Assembly: GCA_022071965.1 (NCBI GenBank)
Contig: JAJVIQ010000005.1
Coordinates: 103,497 to 167,496 of the forward strand
Source: Gammaproteobacteria bacterium
GTDB lineage: Bacteria > Pseudomonadota > Gammaproteobacteria > JAJPIJ01
Length of the DNA stretch: 64,000 nt
Direction of reading: 5' to 3'
The position numbers and the translations under genes were made by a program. The stretch's first letter is position 1, and every line of letters starts with the position of its first letter. The notes below the pieces were generated by a model that did not search any database, was not told where the DNA came from, and saw only the letters and a list, made by a program, of their open reading frames with translations. This document shows positions 9,563 through 17,089 of the stretch, in pieces.

Positions 9563-10315
9563 TTGGACGCGCGACGCAAGAGGTATCTGGCGGAGATGGG
9601 CATCGACGTGTGGGAGCGACGCGACCCTGCCGCACGGCCTGACGCCGCACCGGCGATCGACCCGGCTGCGCCGGTATCCGGACTCGACCGCGAGAAGAGC
9701 GTGATCGACGCGGGAGGTGTCGCCCGGGGCAGCGAACACGCCCGTCGCGTGGCAGCCATGAACTGGGAGGACCTTGCGCGTACGGTGCGGACCTGCACCC
9801 GCTGCCCACTGCACGAGACCCGCACCCAGGCGGTGTTCGGCGTGGGCAACCGCGAGGCCGAGTGGCTGGTGATCGGCGAGGCCCCGGGCGCGGAGGAGGA
9901 CAGGCAGGGCGAACCCTTCGTCGGGCGGGCCGGGCAACTGCTCAATTCCATGCTGCTGGCGATCGGTTTGCGCCGCGAGCAGGTCTACATCGCGAACATA
10001 CTCAAGTGCAGGCCACCCAATAACAGGGACCCGAAGCCGGAGGAGGAAACGGCCTGCCGGGACTACCTCGAGCGCCAGATCCGGCTCATCCGTCCCAAGA
10101 TCATCCTTGCGGTCGGGCGGATCGCCGCCCAGAATCTGATGAAGGTCGACACGCCGATAGGCAAGATGCGCGGACGCACGTACAGTTACCAGGACACCGG
10201 CATCCCGGTCGTGATCACGTATCACCCCGCGTATCTGCTTCGCTCTCCACTGGAGAAGCGAAAGGCCTGGCAGGACCTGCTCTACGCCAAGCGGGTTTTC
10301 GCCGGCCACGCATGA
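9563..10315 (+). CDS. uracil-DNA glycosylase, family 4 (4Fe-4S)
   Basis: Base-excision repair enzyme that removes uracil from DNA. The 250-aa product has the family 4 motifs [20 protein letters not shown] and [12 protein letters not shown]. It also has the cysteines expected to bind a 4Fe-4S cluster (CTRCPLHET, then C-x15-C around the CRPPNNRDP segment). The first 80 or so residues are an unconserved linker. The start is TTG at 9563 with GGGGAG 7 bases upstream. Its last four bases overlap the rimI start (ATGA), so the two are translationally coupled. Confidence 0.92.
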   Translation: MDARRKRYLAEMGIDVWERRDPAARPDAAPAIDPAAPVSGLDREKSVIDAGGVARGSEHARRVAAMNWEDLARTVRTCTRCPLHETRTQAVFGVGNREAEWLVIGEAPGAEEDRQGEPFVGRAGQLLNSMLLAIGLRREQVYIANILKCRPPNNRDPKPEEETACRDYLERQIRLIRPKIILAVGRIAAQNLMKVDTPIGKMRGRTYSYQDTGIPVVITYHPAYLLRSPLEKRKAWQDLLYAKRVFAGHA

Positions 10316-10785
10316 GCGCAGTCGTCAGACTCCCGGAGTTCCAGCTTCGCCCCATGGGCGAGACGGACCTTCCGGAGATCATGCTGATCGAAGAGGCGGC
10401 CTACGAATTTCCCTGGACACCGGGGATATTCCACGACTGCCTGCGCGTCGGCTACCCGTGCTGGGTTCTCGAGGGAGAGGGGCGCATCGATGGCTACGGC
10501 GTCATGATGGTGGGCGCGGGCGAGGCGCATATACTCAACATCTGCGTTCGCGGGTCGGAGCGCCGCAAGGGCCACGGTCGCGCGCTCCTGCGTCACCTGC
10601 TCACCGAGGCGCTGCTCCACAACGCCAGTTCCGCCTACCTGGAAGTCAGGCCGTCGAATCACGGTGCCATCCGCCTCTATCAGCTTGCCGGCTTCGCGGA
10701 GGTGGGTTATCGGCGGAACTACTATCCTGCCCGTGTCGGTCGCGAGGATGCCCTGATACTCGCGCGGTCGATCAGCTCGGGCTGA
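10312..10785 (+). CDS. rimI: ribosomal protein S18-alanine N-acetyltransferase
   Basis: GNAT-fold enzyme predicted to acetylate the N-terminal alanine of ribosomal protein S18. The acetyl-CoA loop is visible as RRKGHGRA near residue 85, and the C-terminal strand region has YLEVRPSNHGAIRLYQLAGF, typical of RimI. Its 157 aa match the family. It overlaps the glycosylase stop by four bases. RimI usually sits near tsaB; no tsaB is present here, though tsaC is at 62860. Confidence 0.9.
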   Translation: MSAVVRLPEFQLRPMGETDLPEIMLIEEAAYEFPWTPGIFHDCLRVGYPCWVLEGEGRIDGYGVMMVGAGEAHILNICVRGSERRKGHGRALLRHLLTEALLHNASSAYLEVRPSNHGAIRLYQLAGFAEVGYRRNYYPARVGREDALILARSISSG

Positions 10786-10952
10786 AGCACCACCGATGCC
10801 TTTCGGTTCGGCGGCGCGCCTTCCCCGGTGCGCGGCGTGCGGGCCGGAGCCGCCTGATCATTCGCAATGATCGCGCTGGCGGGTTGCCGATTCTGTGCGC
10901 CCCGGCCGCTGTGCCGGGCCTATTCGGCGCGGGCGTGGGTTATCATCGCCCG

Positions 10953-11855
10953 ATGTCCTTCCCCGCGCTCGAAGTTTTTGTCGGCAATACGCCCCTCGTA
11001 CGTCTGCAGCGCCTCCCCGCGGAGTCGGGGGTGCATGCCAGCAACTCCGTGCTCGCCAAGCTGGAGGGCAACAACCCTGCCGGGTCGGTCAAGGATCGGC
11101 CCGCTCTGTCGATGATCCGGCGCGCGCAGGAGCGCGGAGACATCCGGCCCGGCGACACGCTCATCGAGGCCACCAGCGGCAACACGGGCATCGCGCTGGC
11201 GATGGCGGCCACGATCATGGGCTACCGCATGGTGCTCGTCATGCCCGAGCACCTCTCGATCGAGCGTCGCCAGACCATGCGCGCCTTCGGCGCCGAGTTG
11301 ATCCTGACGCCCCAGAAGGGCGGCATGGAGGCGGCACGCGACCTCTCGGAGAAGATGCGCGATGAAGGCGAAGGCGTCATCCTCGACCAGTTCGCGAACC
11401 CGGACAATCCGCGCGCACACTACGAGGGCACCGGCCCGGAGATATGGCGCGACACGGAGGGGCGCGTCACCCACTTCGTCTCGTCGATGGGCACCACCGG
11501 AACGATCATGGGTGTCTCGCGTTTCCTGAAGGAGAAGAACCCGGCCATCCGGATCATCGGCTGCCATCCCGCGGAGGGATCGCAGATACCCGGAATCCGC
11601 AAGTGGCCGGAGGCCTATCTGCCGAGGATATTCGACCGCACGCGCGTGGACCGGATCGAGGAGGTGTGCCAGGCTGATGCGGAGGACATGACCCGGCGGC
11701 TGGCGCGCGACGAGGGGATCTTCGCCGGCATCTCCTCCGGCGGCGCGGCGGCGGTGGCACTGCGCATCGCGCGCGAGCTTCGGGATGCCGTCGTCGTGAC
11801 AATCATCTGCGACCGCGGCGATCGCTATCTTTCCACGGGTGTGTTTCCTGCCTGA
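10953..11855 (+). CDS. cysM: cysteine synthase B
   Basis: PLP-dependent O-acetylserine sulfhydrylase of the B type, which can use thiosulfate as well as sulfide. The PLP lysine is in KLEGNNPAGSVKDRPA and the phosphate-binding loop is EATSGNTGIALAMA. The 300-aa length matches CysM and is shorter than CysK. The start ATG at 10953 is chosen by alignment with the usual N-terminus (ALEVFVGNTPLVRLQ). A TATCAT box lies 6 bases upstream and no Shine-Dalgarno is evident, so the mRNA may be nearly leaderless. Confidence 0.95.
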   Translation: MSFPALEVFVGNTPLVRLQRLPAESGVHASNSVLAKLEGNNPAGSVKDRPALSMIRRAQERGDIRPGDTLIEATSGNTGIALAMAATIMGYRMVLVMPEHLSIERRQTMRAFGAELILTPQKGGMEAARDLSEKMRDEGEGVILDQFANPDNPRAHYEGTGPEIWRDTEGRVTHFVSSMGTTGTIMGVSRFLKEKNPAIRIIGCHPAEGSQIPGIRKWPEAYLPRIFDRTRVDRIEEVCQADAEDMTRRLARDEGIFAGISSGGAAAVALRIARELRDAVVVTIICDRGDRYLSTGVFPA

Positions 11856-11870
11856 CGACCCGTCCGGGCC

Positions 11871-13973
11871 ATGTCGACGCGCACGGCGGCAATGTTCGTG
11901 TTGCTGTACGGCATCTCGGCGGCGGCCAACGGAGCGGAGGCGACGCTGGAGCTGGGCAAGGTCGAGCTCCCTGGTGGCGTGGCCAGCAAGGTCCACGCAC
12001 GGATCCGGTGGGACAGCGCCGATCGCATGCAACTGACGCTGAATCTCGGCGAGGTCCGTGTCGGTGAAAGGCGGCTGCAGGATCTGCGCGTCGCCTGCGA
12101 AGAGGCGCTGTGGACGGGGGCCGAGTTGAGCTGCACCGGCGGCCGGCTGAGTCTTGCCGGGACGCCGTCGCTGACGGTGATCGACGGCATTGACATACGG
12201 TACCGCACCGCCGACGGTGCGCTGCGCGTGGAATCACGGGCGACGCGCATCGGCGGCGGCATGGCCGATATCGACATTACCGGTGTCGCCGGCCATTGGC
12301 GTGGCCGCGTGCAGACACGCGCGACGGACCTCGCGATGCTCGAGCCGCTGCTGGATCGCCTGCAGATGATGCCCGAGGGCTATACCGATCTCGCGGGCAA
12401 GGTCGACGTGCGCGGCGAGTTCCAGGCCGCCGCCGGGCGCCTCGTGAGCGCCGGCATCCTGATCGACGGAAAGGCCCTGAGCTTTGCCGGCCGCCACATT
12501 GCCGATCACGCCGATCTGCATCTGGAGTCTCGACTTGCGCAGCGGGGCGGGACCGCGGTGGTGACGGGAAGCGCCGAGCTGCGCTCCGGGGCGATATACA
12601 TCGAGCCCGGATGGAGCACGGGCGAGTACACGCCGGGGATCACCCTGGAGACCACGGCCGAGCCCGTCACCGCGCACTGGGCACTGCGCCGCGACGGGCA
12701 GTCCGGCACGCTTCGGATCGACGGTTTCGAGCTCGCGCAGCCGGGCGTGGCCACCCTTGCTATCGATGGCGGCATCGCCCTCGCCCCGGATACCCCGTCA
12801 CCGGCGCTGCACCTTCGGTTGTACGCGGCGGACATGCGCCAGCTCTACGAGCAGCACGTCAAATCACACTGCGCGCATATCCCCGCGCTCTGCGGCATGG
12901 AATTCCAGGGCGGCGTCGATCTTGCCGTGACCTGGGGCGGTGAGGGCATCACCGACATGGACCTGCGGTTTCACGACGTCTATGCGGACGACGATCGCCA
13001 GCGATTCCGGATCGCCGCGTTGAACGGCGATCTCGTGCTCGACAGCGGCGAAAACACGATCGCCTCGACCCTGAAATGGGCGAGCGCCGGCTGGCAGCGT
13101 CTGGATTTCGGTCCCGGCAGCGTCGGCATGATCTCCTCGCACCGCTCGATTAGGGTCACGCGATGGAGCGACGTGGAGATACTCGGCGGCACCTTCAAGG
13201 TGGACAGGCTGGAGATCGCCGACGTCGGCACCGGCAATTTCGGGGTCGACGTAGGGGGTGTGCTCACCCCCATACCGATGCAGGAATTCTCCCAGGCGAT
13301 GGGTTGGCCGATCATGAACGGTACCCTCTCCGGCGTCATTCCCGGGCTGAAGTACCGTCGCGGTCTGCTCACGCTCGAGGGCGACCTGCTGGTGCGTGTC
13401 TTCGACGGCAGAGTCGTGGTACGGGGCCTGAGGATCGAGGATCCGTTCGGTCCGTCCCCCGTGCTCATGACGGACATGGACGTGAAGGGCATCGATCTGG
13501 AACAACTCACCGGCGCGTTCTCGTTTGGCAGGATCCAGGGCACGCTGGAGGGGGAGGTGCGGGGCCTGCGCCTCGAGAACTGGCAGCCGACGGCCTTCGA
13601 CGGCTACCTGCAGAATCCCGCCGCGGACGACAGGCGGCATCGCATCAGTCAAAAGGCCGTCGACAATCTGAGCGCAATCGGCGGAGGAGGCATCGGGGGT
13701 GCCTTGTCGCGCGGCTTCCTGAGCATCTTCAAGGATTATTCCTACGACCGGCTGGGCCTGCACTGCCGGTTGAGCAACGGCGTCTGCGCCATGAAGGGCG
13801 TTGCGCCGGCGGAAAACGGCTTTTACATTGTCACGCGCGGGGGGCTGCTGCCGCCGTGGATAGATGTGAAGGGCTCGGGCGACGTGCTCGGAGACGGCCG
13901 TTACGGGGTGGCGTGGAGTGACATACTGCTGGGATTTAAACGCATCAACAGCGGTCAAATGCGACTGCACTAG
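11871..13973 (+). CDS. YdbH-like AsmA-family envelope protein
   Basis: Large beta-rich protein of 700 aa with a signal peptide or membrane anchor at residues 5-22 and no other membrane segment. The composition, repeated short strands and C-terminal part resemble YdbH. YdbH is an AsmA-like protein implicated with TamB and YhdP in moving phospholipids to the outer membrane. The next gene is a YdbL-type lipoprotein, matching the E. coli ydbH-ynbE-ydbL order. It is shorter than E. coli YdbH (about 880 aa). The family call rests on gene context plus resemblance, not an alignment. Confidence 0.7.
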   Translation: MSTRTAAMFVLLYGISAAANGAEATLELGKVELPGGVASKVHARIRWDSADRMQLTLNLGEVRVGERRLQDLRVACEEALWTGAELSCTGGRLSLAGTPSLTVIDGIDIRYRTADGALRVESRATRIGGGMADIDITGVAGHWRGRVQTRATDLAMLEPLLDRLQMMPEGYTDLAGKVDVRGEFQAAAGRLVSAGILIDGKALSFAGRHIADHADLHLESRLAQRGGTAVVTGSAELRSGAIYIEPGWSTGEYTPGITLETTAEPVTAHWALRRDGQSGTLRIDGFELAQPGVATLAIDGGIALAPDTPSPALHLRLYAADMRQLYEQHVKSHCAHIPALCGMEFQGGVDLAVTWGGEGITDMDLRFHDVYADDDRQRFRIAALNGDLVLDSGENTIASTLKWASAGWQRLDFGPGSVGMISSHRSIRVTRWSDVEILGGTFKVDRLEIADVGTGNFGVDVGGVLTPIPMQEFSQAMGWPIMNGTLSGVIPGLKYRRGLLTLEGDLLVRVFDGRVVVRGLRIEDPFGPSPVLMTDMDVKGIDLEQLTGAFSFGRIQGTLEGEVRGLRLENWQPTAFDGYLQNPAADDRRHRISQKAVDNLSAIGGGGIGGALSRGFLSIFKDYSYDRLGLHCRLSNGVCAMKGVAPAENGFYIVTRGGLLPPWIDVKGSGDVLGDGRYGVAWSDILLGFKRINSGQMRLH

Positions 13974-14057
13974 TCGATATGCGGGCGCGGGTTAAGCGAA
14001 CGTTCAGCGGGCGGGTAGGCCGGAGCGGAATACACAGGTAGCGGAGGTCGCGTAAAG

Positions 14058-14684
14058 ATGAAAATACTCTTGCGTGGTGCGGTGCTGGTACTGGGCGGGT
14101 TTCTGTTCGCCTGCGTAACCGTCAACGTCTATTTCCCCGCGGCTGCCGTCGAGCAGGCCGCCGATCGCATCGTCAAGGAGGTCTATGGCGAGAAGGTCAA
14201 GAACATGCAGGAGAACGGCAAGTCTCCCGAGACCGCGCCGCCCGAGGGCAACGAGCAATCCGGGACTCTCGCGCCGATGGCGGCCGTGGCCTACGTGCTG
14301 GAGGCGCTGGTAGCGCCGGCCTACGCGCAGCAGCCGGATATCAACATCGATTCGCCGGCGATCAACAGGCTCAAGGCGGGCATGCAGGCACGCCACGCCA
14401 GGCTGATCCCGTTCTACAACGCCGGTGCGATCGGCCTGGGCTCCACCGGGCTGCTGGTGGTGCGCGACGCCAAGGCGATCTCGCTGAAGGACCGCGGCGC
14501 CGTGCAGGCGCTGGTGGCCGAGGAGAACAAGGATCGCAACGCGCTGTACAGCGAGATAGCGGGCGAGAACGGGCATCCGGAGTGGGAACCACAGATCCGG
14601 ACGATCTTCGACAAACGCTGGGTGGCGAACGCGCCGTCGGGCTGGTGGTTCCAGAACGCCGACGGTCGGTGGGTGCAGAAGTGA
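14058..14684 (+). CDS. DUF1318 lipoprotein, apparent YnbE-YdbL fusion
   Basis: The 208-aa product has a lipoprotein signal peptide ending LFAC (Cys19). A short strand follows (VTVNVYFPAAAVEQAADRIV, about residues 20-39) that resembles the YnbE mature region. A low-complexity linker (50-72) leads to a second hydrophobic stretch ending in AYA-QQ (72-92) that looks like a former signal peptide. Residues 98-208 are the DUF1318/YdbL domain, ending WWFQNADGRWVQK. In E. coli YnbE and YdbL are separate genes downstream of ydbH. Here no separate ynbE fits in the 84-base gap, so one fused lipoprotein probably serves the YdbH partner. Confidence 0.75.
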   Translation: MKILLRGAVLVLGGFLFACVTVNVYFPAAAVEQAADRIVKEVYGEKVKNMQENGKSPETAPPEGNEQSGTLAPMAAVAYVLEALVAPAYAQQPDINIDSPAINRLKAGMQARHARLIPFYNAGAIGLGSTGLLVVRDAKAISLKDRGAVQALVAEENKDRNALYSEIAGENGHPEWEPQIRTIFDKRWVANAPSGWWFQNADGRWVQK

Positions 14685-14819
14685 CGGGCGATCGAAGGCT
14701 CGCCACGAGCGATCCGGCGTGACGCCGGGCCGATACTGACGGCGGTCGCGTGTCCGCGCGCGGCTCCGCGGGGTCCGCGCAGCATCCGCCGGCCCCGCGG
14801 ATCGCGTAAGATCCCGCGC

Positions 14820-15596
14820 GTGAACATCCTCGTCTTCGATATCGAGACCGTGCCGGATGTCGAGGCAGGGCGCCGGCAGTACCGCCTGGAGGGATTGAGC
14901 GACACGGACGTGGCGAACACGATGTTCGCCAGGCGCCGGCAGGAGACCGGCGGCACCTCGGACTTCCTGCGGCATCATCTGCACCGCATCGTCGCCATAT
15001 CCGCCGTCCTGCGCACCGGCGATCGGCTCAACGTCTGGTCGCTCGGCGATATCGGGGCGCCCGAGCAGGAGATCATCAGCCGTTTCTTCGAAGGCATCGA
15101 GCGCTACACGCCGACGCTGGTGTCATGGAACGGTGGCGCCTTTGATCTCCCCGTGCTGCATTACCGCGCCCTCCTGCACGGCGTGGCCGCGGCACGCTAC
15201 TGGGAGACCGGGGAGGACGACACGAGTTTTCGCTACAACAACTATCTCAGCCGTTACCACTGGCGGCACCTCGATCTGATGGACGTGATCGCCGGCTACC
15301 AGACCCGTGCCGTCGCCCCGCTCGACGAGGTCGCCACCCTGCTCGGACTGCCCGGCAAGCTCGGCATGCACGGCAGCCGTGTGTGGGAGCAATTCCAGCG
15401 CGGCGATCTGCAGGGGATACGCGACTATTGCGAGACCGACGTCATCAACACGTATCTCATCTATCTGCGCTTCGAATTGATGCGCGCGCGCTTGAGCCGC
15501 GATGCCCATGAGCGCGAATGCGGGCGCATGCGCGAGTATCTTCGCAGCGAGCAGCGGCCGCACTTCCGGGCGTACCTCGATGCCTGGCGGGAGTAG
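14820..15596 (+). CDS. PolB-like 3'-5' exonuclease domain protein
   Basis: The 258-aa protein carries the three DEDDy-type exonuclease motifs: FDIETVPD at residues 6-13, SWNGGAFDLPVLHYRA near residue 100 and DYCETDVINTYLIY near residue 202. It matches the stand-alone family of predicted exonucleases related to the proofreading domain of DNA polymerase B. The biological substrate is unknown. The GTG start has a TAAGAT box 7 bases upstream and no Shine-Dalgarno, so a leaderless message is possible. rlmD follows within 10 bases. Confidence 0.85.
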   Translation: MNILVFDIETVPDVEAGRRQYRLEGLSDTDVANTMFARRRQETGGTSDFLRHHLHRIVAISAVLRTGDRLNVWSLGDIGAPEQEIISRFFEGIERYTPTLVSWNGGAFDLPVLHYRALLHGVAAARYWETGEDDTSFRYNNYLSRYHWRHLDLMDVIAGYQTRAVAPLDEVATLLGLPGKLGMHGSRVWEQFQRGDLQGIRDYCETDVINTYLIYLRFELMRARLSRDAHERECGRMREYLRSEQRPHFRAYLDAWRE

Positions 15597-15603
15597 CCCG
15601 CCC

Positions 15604-16917
15604 GTGTCCGGACGATCGGTGCCGCGGCCGCGGTCCGGGCCGGTCGACCTCGACATCGAGTCCCTGTCGCACGAGGGACGCGGCGTCGCGCGCCACGACG
15701 GCAAGACGGTGTTCGTCGACAACGCGCTGCCGGGCGAGCTGGTCTCCGCGCGGATCGTGCGCCGGCACGGCCGATACGATGAGGCGATCGCCGAGCACAT
15801 CCTGCGGCCATCGCCCGAACGCGCGATTCCAGGCTGCGAGCACTTCGGCGTGTGCGGAGGCTGCAGCCTGCAGCACATGACTCCGGCCGCGCAGCTCGAG
15901 CACAAGCAGCGGATGCTGCTCGAACAGTTGCAGCACCTGGGCCGGGTCGCACCCTCGAAGGTGCTGCCGCCGGTCACCGGGCCGGCGTGGGGTTATCGTC
16001 GTCGTGCACGCCTCGGGCTGCGGCTGGTGCCGAAGAAAGGGGGCGTGCTGGTGGGATTCCGCGAGAAGAGCGGGCGCTACATCGCCGATATCCGACGCTG
16101 TCCCGTGCTGCGGCCCGAGATCGGGGACAATCTGCTCGTCATACGCGACCTCATCGGTGCATTGAGCTGTGCCGATCAGGTTCCGCAGATCGAGGTGGGC
16201 GTCGATGACGCCGGTCCCGTGCTCACCATCCGCCATCTCCGTCCATTGACAGAGGCGGACGTCGGCCGCCTCGGCGATGCCTCGCGGGAATACGGCTGGC
16301 GCATCTATCTGCAGCCCGGGGGCGTCGACAGCGTGCGACCCCTCAGCGCCGGGCAGCAGCCCCTGTCTTTCGCAGCGCCCCGCCACGATGTGCGCCTGCA
16401 GCACGAACCGCTCGACTTCATACAGATCAATGGTGCCGTCAATCTCGCCGTCATCGATGCCGTCGTGGCGCTGCTCGAGTTGCGTCCCGATGACAGGGTG
16501 CTGGATCTGTTCTGCGGACTCGGCAACTTCACCCTGCCGATTGCGCGCCGGATCGCCTGGGCGATCGGCGTGGAGGGGGAGGCCGGACTGGTCACCCGGG
16601 CACGGGCGAATGCGGAGCGCAACGGCATCCATAATGCGGAGTTTCTCGCGGCCGATCTGACCACGGCACGGCCGCCGCAGCGCGCATACAACAAGGTGGT
16701 GCTGGACCCGCCGCGTACCGGCGCCATCGAGATCCTGCGCCGCATGGAAACGCGCGAGGTGGCGATCGTGGTCTATGTCTCCTGCAGTCCCGCCACCCTG
16801 GCTCGCGATGCAGGGGTGCTGGTTCGGGAACACGGCTTCCGGCTGGCAAAGGCGGGTGTCATGGACATGTTTCCGCATACGGCCCACGTCGAATCGCTGG
16901 CGCTGTTCGTGCGCTGA
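15604..16917 (+). CDS. rlmD: 23S rRNA (uracil-1939-C5)-methyltransferase
   Basis: SAM-dependent RNA m5U methyltransferase of the RumA/RlmD type. An N-terminal TRAM domain is followed by the 4Fe-4S cysteine cluster (CEHFGVCGGCSLQH). The Rossmann domain has DLFCGLGNFTLPIA, LDPPRTGA and the catalytic Cys in VYVSCSPATLARD. I prefer the GTG at 15604, which has GGGAG 10 bases upstream. An ATG at 15580 would add 8 residues and overlap the exonuclease gene. The product is about 437 aa. Confidence 0.93.
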   Translation: MSGRSVPRPRSGPVDLDIESLSHEGRGVARHDGKTVFVDNALPGELVSARIVRRHGRYDEAIAEHILRPSPERAIPGCEHFGVCGGCSLQHMTPAAQLEHKQRMLLEQLQHLGRVAPSKVLPPVTGPAWGYRRRARLGLRLVPKKGGVLVGFREKSGRYIADIRRCPVLRPEIGDNLLVIRDLIGALSCADQVPQIEVGVDDAGPVLTIRHLRPLTEADVGRLGDASREYGWRIYLQPGGVDSVRPLSAGQQPLSFAAPRHDVRLQHEPLDFIQINGAVNLAVIDAVVALLELRPDDRVLDLFCGLGNFTLPIARRIAWAIGVEGEAGLVTRARANAERNGIHNAEFLAADLTTARPPQRAYNKVVLDPPRTGAIEILRRMETREVAIVVYVSCSPATLARDAGVLVREHGFRLAKAGVMDMFPHTAHVESLALFVR

Positions 16918-17089
16918 GAGGCGTCCCGGGGCCGGTGCCAAGGCCTCGATCCGGCAGCAGAAGAGCGGGCGAACTGCCCGGATCTCACGAACATCTCCTG
17001 GCCCGCGGGCATCCTGCCGATGCTCGCTCGGTCTCCGTTCCGTTCAGCTATGGCGCCTCGACCGTGGTGGTCCATCATTTGCAGGCTGA

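Noticed and set aside
7736..10309. Minus-strand open frame of about 850 codons across leuA and the glycosylase gene
   Set aside because: Same cause: leuA and the glycosylase carry clear family motifs on the plus strand, and the antisense product is His/Arg/Asp-rich with no motif.
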